Positions 1-9,621 of a stretch of 64,000 bases of DNA are shown here, piece by piece. Positions within the stretch are counted from its first letter, which is position 1, and each line of letters starts with the position of its first letter. Both the position numbers and the translations under genes were made by a program. Source of the DNA: Staphylococcus sp. IVB6240. GTDB taxonomy: Bacteria > Bacillota > Bacilli > Staphylococcales > Staphylococcaceae. The stretch lies in contig NZ_CP094718.1 of NCBI RefSeq assembly GCF_025558425.1, forward strand, positions 620,001-684,000. Direction: 5' to 3'. The notes beneath the pieces were generated by a model, which was not told where the DNA came from, did not search any database, and saw only the letters and a program-made list of their open reading frames with translations.

Positions 1-53
1 TTTCCTAATGTAGGAATACCACTTGGCTGAATACCGGAAAATAAAGTTTTCAT
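1..53 (-). CDS. trpS: Tryptophan--tRNA ligase, N-terminal fragment
   Basis: Only the first 17 codons lie in the window; the gene runs leftward off the edge. The reverse strand reads MKTLFSGIQPSGIPTLG, the usual beginning of bacterial tryptophanyl-tRNA synthetase, including the start of the class I ATP-binding region. The enzyme charges tRNA-Trp in the cytoplasm. It is divergent from spx. No T-box motif is visible in the 315 bases between the two genes, although trpS genes of Firmicutes often have one. Confidence 0.85.
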   Translation of the reverse strand, partial: MKTLFSGIQPSGIPTLG

Positions 54-368
54 TATTAAAAAGCCTACTTTCTATCATGTATATTGTTGTAACTATTATA
101 TCAGTATTTTCTTTGTTTGTAATTTGTGATAAGGTATAAATATCAATTGATTAGATAAGGTTATACGACTTAAGTCTGATTATTTGAATAAAAAAATTTA
201 AATTGCATTTTCTCATTTAATTTTAATGTTGACCACATATAATAAAATCATAACGTTAGAAGACAAGGGCTAAAGTTTTAAAACGTTTTGACATATATTG
301 TGCAGTCAAACAAGAAACGTTAAAAATTATGATGAATGTAAATTCATTAAACTAGGAGAGTGAGATGT
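54..368. other. Intergenic region between trpS and spx
   Basis: About 315 bases of AT-rich DNA separate the divergent trpS and spx. It holds no open frame of note. A TATAAT at 238-243 and a TTGACA at 288-293 could belong to spx promoters, but neither has a well-spaced partner, so no promoter is called. A clear ribosome binding site (AGGAG) lies at 354-358. Confidence 0.5.
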
Positions 369-764
369 ATGGTAACATTATTTACTTCACCAAGTTGCAC
401 ATCTTGCCGTAAAGCGAAAGCATGGTTACAAGAACATGACATTCCGTATACGGAGCGAAATATTTTCTCTGAGCATTTAACTTTAGATGAAATCAAAGAG
501 ATCCTTAAAATGACTGAAGATGGAACAGATGAAATTATCTCAACACGTTCAAAAACTTATCAAAAGTTAAACGTGGATATCGATTCATTACCACTTCAAG
601 ATTTATACACAATCATTCAAGATAACCCAGGTATCTTGCGTCGTCCAATCATCCTAGACGAGAAGAGATTACAAGTTGGTTACAATGAAGATGAAATTCG
701 CCGTTTCCTACCACGTAAAGTGCGTACGTTCCAATTGCTTGAAGCACAACGTATGGTAGACTAA
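369..764 (+). CDS. spx: Spx, thiol-stress transcriptional regulator
   Basis: A 131-residue ArsC-like protein that binds the alpha C-terminal domain of RNA polymerase and redirects transcription during disulfide stress. The redox switch CxxC is present at residues 10-13 (SCTSC), and the [19 protein letters not shown] block typical of Spx is present near residue 90. Length equals that of the family. The ATG at 369 is preferred over the GTG at 360 because AGGAG at 354-358 is well spaced from it and Spx normally begins MVTLF. Spx is degraded by ClpXP with the adaptor YjbH, whose gene lies at 11418-12212; mecA follows directly. Confidence 0.96.
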   Translation: MVTLFTSPSCTSCRKAKAWLQEHDIPYTERNIFSEHLTLDEIKEILKMTEDGTDEIISTRSKTYQKLNVDIDSLPLQDLYTIIQDNPGILRRPIILDEKRLQVGYNEDEIRRFLPRKVRTFQLLEAQRMVD

Positions 765-840
765 CTTAATTTTTGAAGACACTTTTTTAATTTAAATATT
801 TGACTATTCATGGTTGATTGCGTCCGTGAGTAGACACGAA

Positions 841-869
841 ACAGTGCGTCGCATGCGTGCTGTTTTTTT
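841..869 (+). terminator. Rho-independent terminator after spx
   Basis: An 8-bp stem (ACAGTGCG with CGTGCTGT, two G-T pairs) encloses a 7-base loop and is followed by seven T. Confidence 0.75.
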
Positions 870-1095
870 GTTATCATTTTATAGATTAATGGATGATATG
901 CTTCAGAAAAAGTAGATTTTTGGCGTGATTTGGCCAGCTCATATATAGGCAATTTTATTTAGAAAAATATGCAATATGATATAATAAAGATGTAAAAATC
1001 AGTATCACAAATAGCAGAAACAAAAAAATTGTATTTTTAAAGATGATTTCATACAATAAGTATACTATTCATCAACTGTAAAGGAGTGTGATGAT

Positions 1096-1800
1096 ATGAG
1101 AATAGAGCGCATTGATGATATGACAGTTAAATTATTTATCACTTATACAGATATAGAAGCACGTGGATTTAGACGTGAAGATTTATGGACGAACCGTAAG
1201 CGCGGTGAAGAGTTCTTCTGGTCTGTCATGGAAGAAGTCAATGAAGAAGAGGATTTTGTTGTAGAGGGACCATTATGGATTCAAGTACACGCTTTTGAAA
1301 AGGGCGTGGAAGTGACGATTTCGAAATCAAAAAATGAACCAGAAATGGGTATGTCAGATGACATGAACGCATTTGAAGAAATTGACAACCATTTAAGTGA
1401 TCTTTTATCAAATTCTTTCAAAGAACCAGAAGCACATGAAGAGAATCATGCAACGAAGAAAGAACAAAAAACGCGTAAAAGTGTATCTAGTGGTAAAGTA
1501 CCATTGACGCAAACAGCTATCTTTAAGTTTGATGATTTAGAATCAGTCATTGCTTATGCACATCGCCATAATCAACAATTAACACAATTTGAAGATTTAC
1601 TTTATATGTTAGATCAACAGTATTATTACGTTATACACTTTGATGCAAGTGTAACAGAAGAAGAAATTCATAATTTCTATAGTCAAATGTTAGAATTTGC
1701 GTCATTGAGTGATAAGACAGAGTTATATCTAAATGATTACGGTAAAATTGTTATGAGTTATAACGTCACTGAACAAGTGAAACGATACTTTACATTATAA
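1096..1800 (+). CDS. mecA: Adaptor protein MecA
   Basis: A 234-residue adaptor that delivers substrates to ClpCP protease (unrelated to the methicillin-resistance mecA). It opens with MRIERIDDMTVKLFITYTDI, the conserved N-terminal substrate-binding domain; an acidic linker (about 85-130) is followed by the C-terminal ClpC-binding domain, which ends near KRYFTL. Length matches staphylococcal MecA. AAGGAG at 1081-1086 supports the start; a TATAAT at 980-985 may be its -10 element. The gene stands alone between two terminators, as in S. aureus. In Bacillus MecA controls ComK; comK in this window carries a frame break. Confidence 0.94.
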   Translation: MRIERIDDMTVKLFITYTDIEARGFRREDLWTNRKRGEEFFWSVMEEVNEEEDFVVEGPLWIQVHAFEKGVEVTISKSKNEPEMGMSDDMNAFEEIDNHLSDLLSNSFKEPEAHEENHATKKEQKTRKSVSSGKVPLTQTAIFKFDDLESVIAYAHRHNQQLTQFEDLLYMLDQQYYYVIHFDASVTEEEIHNFYSQMLEFASLSDKTELYLNDYGKIVMSYNVTEQVKRYFTL

Positions 1801-1818
1801 AAACAGTGAAATGTTTAT

Positions 1819-1866
1819 TTCAAAGCACATTGCAGACGATGAGTGTCTGTTGATGTGCTTTTTCTA
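1819..1866 (+). terminator. Terminator after mecA
   Basis: AAAGCACAT at 1819 pairs with ATGTGCTTT before 1862, with an inner GCAGAC/GTCTGT arm, and runs into a T-rich tail. Confidence 0.8.
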
Positions 1867-1923
1867 TTTAAATACAAAAGTAATTCATGAGGTTAATGCG
1901 TGTGATGGATTGAGGTGAATCAC

Positions 1924-2883
1924 ATGCTAACAGCCTTTAATGAACAAAAAGAACGTATTTTAGCACAGCATGCACAAAAAGAAATAACATACTTTTGTCC
2001 AGTTTGTCATGAACCATTAGTTTTAAAACAAGGTTATAAAAATATCGCGCATTTTGCACATCGTCATCAGACGAGTCACTGTGCTCATGGTGAATCGATG
2101 TTGCACTATCAATTAAAGTTACATATATTTCGTGAGTTATCAAAAAGTCATGTAGATGTACAACTGGAACCATATATCCATGAAATACAACAAATACCAG
2201 ATATTGTCGTTGGTCACACGGCGATAGAAATCCAATTAAGCCGTTTATCAATAGATTTGATTCGTCAAAGAACAGAAGGATTAGAGAGGAATGGTTATCA
2301 AGTCATATGGCTCACATTACTGCCCAAATATAAAAACGGTGTGTATACTTTAAATCAACTTCAGCAGGCTTGTATTGATCCAAAACACTGTATGTTGTAT
2401 GGTATTCATCCATTTACACATCGAGTTTATCGTCTATATCATATGATGGGTCTATCGTCACGACAATTTCATGCAGATTGTGAACCTATGGACTATCAGC
2501 AATTAAGCGAAGTGCAAGAGGGCAAGTATAGCGAAATGACGATAGTACGTAAGTTATCAACGACACGTATTCTACAGCATATTATTCAATGCAGGAGAAA
2601 GAATACAGTCCATGAACCCACTTTATCCATGATGTATCATATGAAATTCAGCGATACTCAAGTCGTTCAGTTAACGGGATATATTTTTCCAGAACAAATC
2701 TATATCTATACACATCCTGTTGAATGGCAGTTGAAGTTATTAGAGACAATCAGTCAACAACACAACCCATTTGAAGCATTACAAAGGTATTTAAAGTTCC
2801 GTTATTTTGCGAAAGAATCACTGCCACATCAGCAAATTGTTGCGCAATTAGTTCAACGATATAGAAAAATAATGAAAATATAA
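1924..2883 (+). CDS. coiA: CoiA-like competence protein
   Basis: About 319 residues, of the CoiA family that is needed for recombination of incoming DNA in naturally competent Firmicutes. The N-terminal part has a zinc-ribbon-like CPVC...H pattern (residues about 20-55) followed by the nuclease-like core (PDIVVGHTAIEIQLS; E and Q after IV). The ATG at 1924 is favoured over the GTG at 1915 because GAGG at 1912-1915 is the likely ribosome binding site. It precedes pepF, the same order as in S. aureus and Bacillus. In Bacillus this gene depends on ComK; comK at 40115-40752 is frameshifted here. Confidence 0.85.
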   Translation: MLTAFNEQKERILAQHAQKEITYFCPVCHEPLVLKQGYKNIAHFAHRHQTSHCAHGESMLHYQLKLHIFRELSKSHVDVQLEPYIHEIQQIPDIVVGHTAIEIQLSRLSIDLIRQRTEGLERNGYQVIWLTLLPKYKNGVYTLNQLQQACIDPKHCMLYGIHPFTHRVYRLYHMMGLSSRQFHADCEPMDYQQLSEVQEGKYSEMTIVRKLSTTRILQHIIQCRRKNTVHEPTLSMMYHMKFSDTQVVQLTGYIFPEQIYIYTHPVEWQLKLLETISQQHNPFEALQRYLKFRYFAKESLPHQQIVAQLVQRYRKIMKI

Positions 2884-2956
2884 GTTTTATATGTGATTTT
2901 TTTGCCAAAAAATGAGAAAATAGTATTAATTATCTCACATTTTAAGGAGGAAAAGT

Positions 2957-4768
2957 ATGACAATTCAAAGAACTCGTGAAGAACAAGAGCAAAAGTTTCC
3001 ACAGCACACATGGGATTTAACAACAATTTTCAAAGACGATGCAGCTTGGGAAGAAGCTTTCGAAAAGGTTTCTAACCGTATCGGCGAAGAAGAACAATTC
3101 AAAGGACATCTTGGTGATGAGGCAGAAACACTTTATGCTGCATTGCGCCTTCAAGATGAGATTGAAGCAGACCTGGAGTCAGTCTATGTATATGCACATC
3201 TGAAACAAGACCAAGATACAGGGAACGATCATTACACTGGATTAGAGTCACGTGCACATCAACTAATCATTCGATTTAGTTCAGCATGGAGCTTTTTAGT
3301 GCCCGAATTACTACAAGTAGAAGAAGAAAAAATTCAATCATTTTTAGCGTCTCATGAAGGATTGAAACATTATGCTTTTGCTTTAGAAATGGTCAACCAT
3401 AAACGCCCACACGTTTTAGATGCAGATAAAGAGAAATTATTAACAGAAGCACAAGATGCTTTATCAACACCAAGTAATGTATTCAGTATGTTTGAGAATG
3501 CTGATTTAACATTTGAGGATGTCACAGATAAAGATGGTAATAAGCACCCATTAACACAAGGGACGTTCATTAAATATTTAGAGTCAGATGACCGTGAATT
3601 ACGTCAGTCTGCCTATAATAACGTATATAAAGCATACGGCGCATATAATAATACATTAAGTGCGACATTAGCAGGTGAAGTGAAGAAACATGTATTTAAT
3701 GCACGTACACACAACTACAAAACAGCACGTGAGCAAGCATTGAGCAATAACTACATACCAGAAGCGGTATATGATAATCTTGTTAAGACAATCCATAAAT
3801 ACTTACCTTTATTGCATAGATACACAGAATTACGTAAACGTCTATTAGGTATTGATGACTTAAAAATGTATGATATGTATACACCACTTGTGAAAGATAT
3901 CAAATTTGATATGACATACGAAGAAGCAGTAGAGTGGATGTTAAAAGGTTTAGCACCTATGGGAGAAACATATTTAAATGTCATCAAAGAAGGTCTTGAA
4001 AATGGCTGGGTAGATGTATATGAAAACAAAGGTAAACGTTCAGGTGCTTATTCTTCAGGTGCACATCAAACAAATCCATTTATTTTATTGAACTGGTCAG
4101 ATACTGTCTCAGATTTATTTACACTTGTTCATGAATTTGGACATTCTGCACATAGTTACTTCAGTAGAAAAAATCAATCATCAACATACAGTGGCTACTC
4201 TATCTTTGTTGCAGAAGTTGCTTCTACATGTAACGAAGCATTATTAAGCTACTACATGGAACAACATCTTGATGATAAGCGTCGTCTACTTTTATTAAAC
4301 CAAGAGCTAGAACGTTTTAGAGCGACATTATTCCGTCAAACAATGTTTGCTGAATTTGAACATAAGATTCATCAAATTGAAGAAGCAGGAGAACCATTGA
4401 CTGCACAACGTATGAACCAAGAATATGCTAAATTGAACCGACAATATTTTGGTGATGTGGTTGAAACTGACGATCATATTAGTAAAGAATGGTCACGTAT
4501 CCCACACTTCTATATGAACTATTATGTTTACCAATATGCAACTGGATACAGTGCAGCTCAAAGTTTAAGTCACCAAATTTTAACAGAAGGGGAACCTGCT
4601 GTTGAAAGATACATCAATGAATTCTTGAAAAAAGGAAGTTCAAATTATCCAATTGAATTATTAAAAAATGCAGGTGTAGATATGACAACACCTCAACCAA
4701 TTGAAGATGCATTGCATGTTTTTGAGCAAAAATTAGACGCATTTGAAGCATTAATGGACGCTTTGTAA
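2957..4768 (+). CDS. pepF: Oligoendopeptidase F
   Basis: A 603-residue cytoplasmic zinc metallopeptidase of family M3B that cleaves short peptides. The zinc site HEFGH starts at residue 392 (4130-4144), and a downstream FVAEVASTCNE supplies the third ligand. Length is typical. AAGGAGG at 2944-2950 is the ribosome binding site. No terminator is seen directly after it; the next hairpin belongs to RsaE, so pepF transcripts may read through the small RNA locus. The order coiA, pepF, rsaE is as in S. aureus. Confidence 0.96.
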   Translation: MTIQRTREEQEQKFPQHTWDLTTIFKDDAAWEEAFEKVSNRIGEEEQFKGHLGDEAETLYAALRLQDEIEADLESVYVYAHLKQDQDTGNDHYTGLESRAHQLIIRFSSAWSFLVPELLQVEEEKIQSFLASHEGLKHYAFALEMVNHKRPHVLDADKEKLLTEAQDALSTPSNVFSMFENADLTFEDVTDKDGNKHPLTQGTFIKYLESDDRELRQSAYNNVYKAYGAYNNTLSATLAGEVKKHVFNARTHNYKTAREQALSNNYIPEAVYDNLVKTIHKYLPLLHRYTELRKRLLGIDDLKMYDMYTPLVKDIKFDMTYEEAVEWMLKGLAPMGETYLNVIKEGLENGWVDVYENKGKRSGAYSSGAHQTNPFILLNWSDTVSDLFTLVHEFGHSAHSYFSRKNQSSTYSGYSIFVAEVASTCNEALLSYYMEQHLDDKRRLLLLNQELERFRATLFRQTMFAEFEHKIHQIEEAGEPLTAQRMNQEYAKLNRQYFGDVVETDDHISKEWSRIPHFYMNYYVYQYATGYSAAQSLSHQILTEGEPAVERYINEFLKKGSSNYPIELLKNAGVDMTTPQPIEDALHVFEQKLDAFEALMDAL

Positions 4769-4828
4769 ACTGTATTCGTTTACAATATGACGGATTTGTG
4801 AAAAGTTTAATTTTTGTGAGTTAAAGGG

Positions 4829-4857
4829 TTGAAACATCGGTATGGGCATGATATATT
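4829..4857 (+). promoter_or_regulatory. Promoter of the RsaE small RNA
   Basis: TTGAAA at 4829-4834 and TATATT at 4852-4857 are separated by exactly 17 bases, and the predicted start falls on the RsaE 5' end about 8 bases downstream. In S. aureus this promoter is controlled by SrrAB; that part is inferred here. Confidence 0.75.
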
Positions 4858-4865
4858 ATGACCAT

Positions 4866-4961
4866 GAAATTAATCACATAACAAACATACCCCTTTGTTT
4901 GAAGTGAAAAATTTCTCCCATCCCCTTTGTTTAGCGCCGTGTTAGAGCACGGCGTTTTTTT
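4866..4961 (+). ncRNA. rsaE: RsaE (RoxS) small regulatory RNA
   Basis: About 96 nucleotides downstream of pepF that I recognise as RsaE. It has the two C-rich single-stranded motifs (ACCCCTTTG near 4889-4897 and TCCCCTTTG near 4921-4929) that pair with Shine-Dalgarno sequences of target mRNAs, and it ends in a GC-rich hairpin (CGCCGTG, 6-base loop, CACGGCG at 4935-4954) followed by seven T. In S. aureus RsaE lowers TCA-cycle and folate-pathway expression and is induced through SrrAB. Position beside pepF agrees with S. aureus. The exact 5' end is inferred from the promoter. Confidence 0.92.
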
Positions 4962-5006
4962 ATGTCTTTTTTGTAATAAGTGATATATATGATATTGAAT
5001 TCTAAA

Positions 5007-5050
5007 AACACCCCAAAAGTTGGTTTTGAAATGCCAACTTTTGGGGTGTT
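5007..5050 (-). terminator. Terminator of the Sdr-type surface protein gene
   Basis: A near-perfect 17-bp inverted repeat (AACACCCCAAAAGTTGG and its complement) around a 10-base loop, with five T following on the reverse strand. Confidence 0.85.
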
Positions 5051-5056
5051 CATTTA

Positions 5057-7291
5057 TTATTCTTCAGAGTGCTTTTTACGACGTCTTCCGATTAAATAAA
5101 GAGAACCGAATGCTGCCAAGAGAGAACCAATTAAAGTACTGTGTGATGTACTACCTGTTTTTGGCAAGTTATGATCGTGTTCATCTTCACTATTCACTAA
5201 GTTTTTGTTGTGATTATTGTCATGATGAGAAGTTGAAATAGTATTGATATGTGTTGATAAATTTGAAATATGATTTATTTCAGAGATATGACCTAGGTTG
5301 TTATAAGAAGTATGGTCACTGTCAAAATGGAAGTCGTTACCTAAATCAGAATTGCTATGAGAGTCTGAATCACTATCGGAATCGGAGTCACTGTCCGAGT
5401 CGCTGTCCGAGTTTGAGTCACTATCTGCATCAGAGTCACTATCAGAATCCGAATCGCTATCCGAGTCGCTGTCCGAGTCCGAGTCACTATCGGAATCTGA
5501 GTCACTATCGGAATCAGAGTCACTATCGGAATCCGAGTCACTGTCAGAATCCGAATCGCTATCCGAGTCGCTGTCCGAGTCACTATCGGAATCAGAGTCA
5601 CTATCGGAATCAGAGTCACTATCGGAATCTGAGTCGCTGTTGGAATCTGAGTCGCTGTCGGAATCTGAGTCACTGTCGGAATCTGAGTCACTGTCGGAGT
5701 CAGAATCACTATCCGAGTCACTGTCGGAATCTGAGTCACTATCGGAATCCGAGTCACTGTCGGAATCCGAGTCACTGTCGGAATCCGAATCACTATCAGA
5801 ATCCGCATCACTGTCCGAATCTGAGTCGCTGTCTGCATCAGAGTCACTGTCAGAATCTGTTTCGTCTACAATTAAACTTAATTCATCAGGTGCAACAACA
5901 GCAATGTCAGCTAAGTCTTCATTGAGTGGTGCATCATATGATACAGCAAGATTATGAAACAAATTGAATCGGAGTGGATAAATAAAGGTTGCATATGAAA
6001 TATCTGGACCAATTTTAGACCAATCTCCCATATTTCTTGTTACAGCAACACCTGGTTGACTATATAAACCATGTTCATCAAAGTCACCTAACTTTATATC
6101 TTCTGGGTGTTCAACAAAATAATATAAACTTATTTTATCAAAATCCTGATCAATTCGTGTAAATGGTCTGTAATCATCTAAAGGCTGAGAGCCGTCAGTA
6201 TATTGCTGAATACCATTAATTTCTCTGAAACCTCGATAGCCGAGTCTTACATCTAAAGGTAAATAAGGTGTTTTCTCAAATTGTTCTTTTGAAATATCAA
6301 ATTCTACTTTTAAACCGATTGGACCAGAAATCAGTGTGTTCACAGAGAAAATGCGTGCTAAATGATTTGAACTTAAACCAGTATATGCACTTGTCCAAGA
6401 ATCTCCATCTTCATATCTGTGAACAACATGTTCTACAACTGAAATGGGTATTTTCCCACTTTCTTTTAGTTCAAGATATTCCTCATAGGTAGGAATGTTT
6501 TGAAAACGTTGGTTTTCTCCTTCCTCTTCAGTATATTCTTCAAAAGTGATGAGTCCAAGTGGAAGATCGACATGATAAGGTACACTATTTTCATCACGTG
6601 TTCCAATCAGCGTAAATTTAACATTTTCAACAAAGTGAGGAACAGTAATATTGAATGTACTTCCTGTTTGAATATGGTCGCTCGACTTGATGGGATTGAT
6701 AGAAACTTCATAATCATATTTTATACGACCATCTGGTTGAATTCTGGCATGGCCAGGTGTGACATTTGCGCCACCACCACCTATATTAGAAACGTTATTC
6801 ATACCTCCATTATATGCATCATTATAAACGGGTGGTTGTGTATTATCATTATTTAAATTAAATGGTTCTGGGTAGTTTGAGTGGGATGATGTTATGTCAT
6901 ATGCTGATTCATCAGTTTCCTCATGAGGTGAAATTGTATCATTAATATTTGATGATGCTGTTTCTTCTTCATTGATAGGGGTGTTTTCAAGTGGTTCTGT
7001 CACTGGTTCTGTAGGTGTTTCTTCTGTGTCATTTACTGTTTCAGCTGGTTGATTAATTTCATCGCTTTCAGTTACATCAGGATGATTATTCTCTTCAACA
7101 GTTTCTGTATTTGCTGTTCCCCCAGATGTTGTCTCAGATACTTCGTTGATTTCGGCTGCTTCTACACTTTGTGTCATACCTAAAAATAGTAATGTTGTAA
7201 GTAAGGCAGAGCCTGTTCCATACGATAATTTTCGAATATTAAAGATTTGTTTTTGTTGATCATATTTTTTATATTGTTGATACTTTTTCAT
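5057..7291 (-). CDS. Sdr-type LPXTG cell-wall-anchored surface protein
   Basis: About 744 residues. In order: a long signal peptide with a YSIRK-like stretch ([13 protein letters not shown]), a Glu/Thr-rich linker, a unique A region of about 320 residues (about 150-475), a serine-aspartate repeat (about 477-648), then LPKTG (709-713), a hydrophobic segment and an RRRKKHSEE tail for sortase A. The protein is exported and linked to peptidoglycan. The A region lacks the TYTFTDYVD latch of ClfA/SdrG-type fibrinogen adhesins, so its ligand is unknown. The start at 7291 is chosen over 7297 because of spacing to AAAGGA. It lies in an island between rsaE and yjbH, next to a large AraC-type regulator. 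Confidence 0.9.
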   Translation of the reverse strand: MKKYQQYKKYDQQKQIFNIRKLSYGTGSALLTTLLFLGMTQSVEAAEINEVSETTSGGTANTETVEENNHPDVTESDEINQPAETVNDTEETPTEPVTEPLENTPINEEETASSNINDTISPHEETDESAYDITSSHSNYPEPFNLNNDNTQPPVYNDAYNGGMNNVSNIGGGGANVTPGHARIQPDGRIKYDYEVSINPIKSSDHIQTGSTFNITVPHFVENVKFTLIGTRDENSVPYHVDLPLGLITFEEYTEEEGENQRFQNIPTYEEYLELKESGKIPISVVEHVVHRYEDGDSWTSAYTGLSSNHLARIFSVNTLISGPIGLKVEFDISKEQFEKTPYLPLDVRLGYRGFREINGIQQYTDGSQPLDDYRPFTRIDQDFDKISLYYFVEHPEDIKLGDFDEHGLYSQPGVAVTRNMGDWSKIGPDISYATFIYPLRFNLFHNLAVSYDAPLNEDLADIAVVAPDELSLIVDETDSDSDSDADSDSDSDSDADSDSDSDSDSDSDSDSDSDSDSDSDSDSDSDSDSDSDSDSDSDSDSDSDSDSDSNSDSDSDSDSDSDSDSDSDSDSDSDSDSDSDSDSDSDSDSDSDSDSDSDSDSDSDSDSDSDSDSDSDSDSDADSDSNSDSDSDSDSDSDSDSDSHSNSDLGNDFHFDSDHTSYNNLGHISEINHISNLSTHINTISTSHHDNNHNKNLVNSEDEHDHNLPKTGSTSHSTLIGSLLAAFGSLYLIGRRRKKHSEE
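5345..5865 (-). repeat. Serine-aspartate (SD) repeat-encoding tract
   Basis: Tandem 6-base units, often grouped as 18-base units, encode about 170 residues of (Ser-Asp)n with a few Ala, Asn and His substitutions. In Sdr/Clf proteins this region spans the wall and holds the A region away from the surface. Such tracts change length by slippage and are easily misassembled in short-read data, so the exact length is uncertain. Confidence 0.9.
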
Positions 7292-7599
7292 ACGCATATT
7301 CCTTTCAAAATACTAAGGTAAATTTAATTTTTGACTTATTTACATTTAACTAGAAACAAAATGTTAAATGTACATAGTATCTCTTGAAATAATATCGCTA
7401 ACGTCTTTTTTGTGAAGATTAAAAATTTAATTAACTGTAAAACTATTTAAATAATGAGAAAATATCGTAATGTATGATGGTGTGTTAAATTATCCTAAAA
7501 ATTCAGAAGTAATCATTCGCTTTTTTGTGGAATAAAAATACACTCCGAAACTTTAGTTAATCGTTTCAGAGTGTATTGAAATGACTGGAATTGTACTAA
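7292..7599. other. Intergenic region between the surface protein and AraC genes
   Basis: AT-rich sequence with no open frame. It contains the terminator of the upstream AraC-type gene (7537-7577) and presumably the promoter of the surface protein gene, which I cannot pin down. Confidence 0.5.
7537..7577 (-). terminator. Terminator of the AraC-type regulator gene
   Basis: AATACACTCCGAAAC pairs with GTTTCAGAGTGTATT (one mismatch) around an 11-base loop, followed by five T on the reverse strand. Confidence 0.75.
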
Positions 7600-9621
7600 T
7601 CATGTATATAAAGTGACCAATGTAATAGATTTTGGTGGTACACAAACTTGATAGGGCGCCTGATTAAAATCATGTTGTTGAACATTGATATAGGGGCTAT
7701 TATATTGACTTAATTTGAATTTTAAAGCATAAGGAAAATAACTTTTATCGGTGACTGTTTGATCTATCATTCGATCTACACCACCATATTCATTGTTGAG
7801 TACCTCAGTAGAAATTAAAATGTTTTTGTGTTTAGAAGACTCAGGTATACTGATTTTAAAATTTTGTGGACAATCTTCTATGTTGAAAGTGAGTACATTA
7901 TAACCATGTACTGTCTGTGTGATAATGTGTCGATGGCCATAATAACATGGATATTTTGAAAAATTTAACAGCATATATCCCAAAAAGAAAAAAGGCCTTT
8001 TATTTTCGATATTATCAAATATCGCAACAGAGGGTTTTTTATTTGTACTCTGCGTAAAATTAATTGTTGCACCTGCAAGAAATTCACGGCCTTTGAGTGA
8101 TTCTTCTAAAAATAGAGCCTTGTTATTTAAAAGATTTGGCGCATAGAATTCATAATAATTTAAGAAGATGGCTTTATGTCTTATATTATTTTGTATCATA
8201 AATGCATATAAAGTCGATTGCATTGTTTTGAAGGTTACTTCTTGCTGTGTACGTTGATGAAAGTCTTTAATCTTTTTAAAATCAATTGCATAAAAATCAG
8301 TTTGCAACTCTGATATAGATTCATCCAATGGTTGATCAAAAATAAAATAGTCTGTAATATCAACGGCAATCGAAATTTGTGTATCATAGATATTATGTTG
8401 AATTTGCTTTATAGCAGAAAGAGGTATTGTATTTAAATCCAATAAAAGTAAGATGTGATTATCATGATGCATTGTCAGTGGGTGTTCATTCTTGAAGAAG
8501 TATAGATCTTTAATGATATTAGAGATAAATTGATAGCTTTCAATTTCTGATAATTTGAGTGCAATGGGCACTTGTAGATTTAAAAGTTTTTTAAATTTTA
8601 TCATACTTTCATCTTGATGATTTTCAATGATAGTTTCCATCGGTTCATTCACATAAACATAAGATTTAAGCCTATAGTTTGAAATGTTTTTATAACTGAA
8701 AACAGGTTCATTCATAATTAAATCTATATTTTCAAAAGGACCAATATCGATGAGATTGAAATATGAAAAAGGGTGTTCTGTAATTGTTGTGTCATCAATT
8801 TGAACCAAAATATCTTCTTTTTGTTCTTCTACTTCAAACTTAAGCTGTTTAAGTACGTCATCATCTGAAATAAGCGTATTTAATGGAATGCCTTTTGCTT
8901 GTGCTGATAGACTTTTATATTTTTTGGGCGTGACACCTAAGTATTTTTTAAAATGAATAATGTAATTTGTCGAACTAGGATAATTCCAAATATCTGCTGT
9001 CACTTTAATCTTCTTATTATCATGAGATAGATCTTTCATAGATTTAGCAATTCTTAATGAGGCTGTATATTCATGAAAGGTCATATTCATCTGTTTTTTA
9101 AATAATAATGAAAGATGAGACGTAGAAATATAAAATTGCTTTGATAACATTTCTAAAGTTGTGTGCTGATGAATGTTTTGATGAATATAGTCGATGATTC
9201 CACCTAACACATCAGTTGATGTTTGTTTGAAAGGAGCCGTAACCCGTGTGATATCATACAAAATCTGTGTTAATAATTGTTTTGCAGGCTCTGTAGATGT
9301 TTCCTCAAACTGGTAATATTTAAATAGTGATTTTAAGTTTACTTTTAAATCGTCAGGTTGGTTTATTGAAAAATATTGGTTAAAAATATCTATATTACGT
9401 GCTTTAAATAAATCATTTGGGAGATAAAAAATTAAAACATTTTTTGATTTGATTTCATAGAGTTCAGATTCATTAATTAAATGCACTGTACCATGCTCAA
9501 ATTGTTGGCCGTCTTTTACGATAGTGATGTCATCGTCTAAAGAAAGTAATAGAATTAAACTATCAAAACAACGTACAGGCTGTGTCATAGGTTCAGCCAA
9601 ATAATAAATTTTAGGAAACAT
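7600..9621 (-). CDS. Large AraC-family transcriptional regulator (Rsp/Rbf type)
   Basis: 673 residues, far longer than a standard 300-residue AraC protein. The two helix-turn-helix motifs sit at about residues 155-240 (TLEMLSKQFYISTSHLSLLF and the later IIHFKKYLGVTPKKYK), followed by about 430 residues that resemble the glycosidase-like C-terminal part of the staphylococcal Rsp and Rbf regulators. Those proteins control surface proteins and biofilm. The start is backed by TAAGGAGA just upstream. Convergent position and the neighbouring surface protein gene, transcribed in the same direction, suggest but do not prove that it regulates that gene. I cannot say whether it is Rsp, Rbf or a further paralogue. 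Confidence 0.8.
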   Translation of the reverse strand: MFPKIYYLAEPMTQPVRCFDSLILLLSLDDDITIVKDGQQFEHGTVHLINESELYEIKSKNVLIFYLPNDLFKARNIDIFNQYFSINQPDDLKVNLKSLFKYYQFEETSTEPAKQLLTQILYDITRVTAPFKQTSTDVLGGIIDYIHQNIHQHTTLEMLSKQFYISTSHLSLLFKKQMNMTFHEYTASLRIAKSMKDLSHDNKKIKVTADIWNYPSSTNYIIHFKKYLGVTPKKYKSLSAQAKGIPLNTLISDDDVLKQLKFEVEEQKEDILVQIDDTTITEHPFSYFNLIDIGPFENIDLIMNEPVFSYKNISNYRLKSYVYVNEPMETIIENHQDESMIKFKKLLNLQVPIALKLSEIESYQFISNIIKDLYFFKNEHPLTMHHDNHILLLLDLNTIPLSAIKQIQHNIYDTQISIAVDITDYFIFDQPLDESISELQTDFYAIDFKKIKDFHQRTQQEVTFKTMQSTLYAFMIQNNIRHKAIFLNYYEFYAPNLLNNKALFLEESLKGREFLAGATINFTQSTNKKPSVAIFDNIENKRPFFFLGYMLLNFSKYPCYYGHRHIITQTVHGYNVLTFNIEDCPQNFKISIPESSKHKNILISTEVLNNEYGGVDRMIDQTVTDKSYFPYALKFKLSQYNSPYINVQQHDFNQAPYQVCVPPKSITLVTLYT

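Noticed and set aside
54..368. T-box riboswitch for trpS
   Set aside because: The specifier and TGGNACCGCG motifs are not seen on the reverse strand.
761..952. 63-codon reverse frame between spx and mecA
   Set aside because: It runs through the spx terminator hairpin and has no ribosome binding site or family resemblance.
5345..5865. CRISPR-like array
   Set aside because: The short repeats have no spacers; they are the coding SD tract.
5251..5957. Long open frames on the forward strand opposite the SD repeats
   Set aside because: They are made only of low-complexity repeats that mirror the serine-aspartate tract and have no ribosome binding site; shadows of the surface protein gene.
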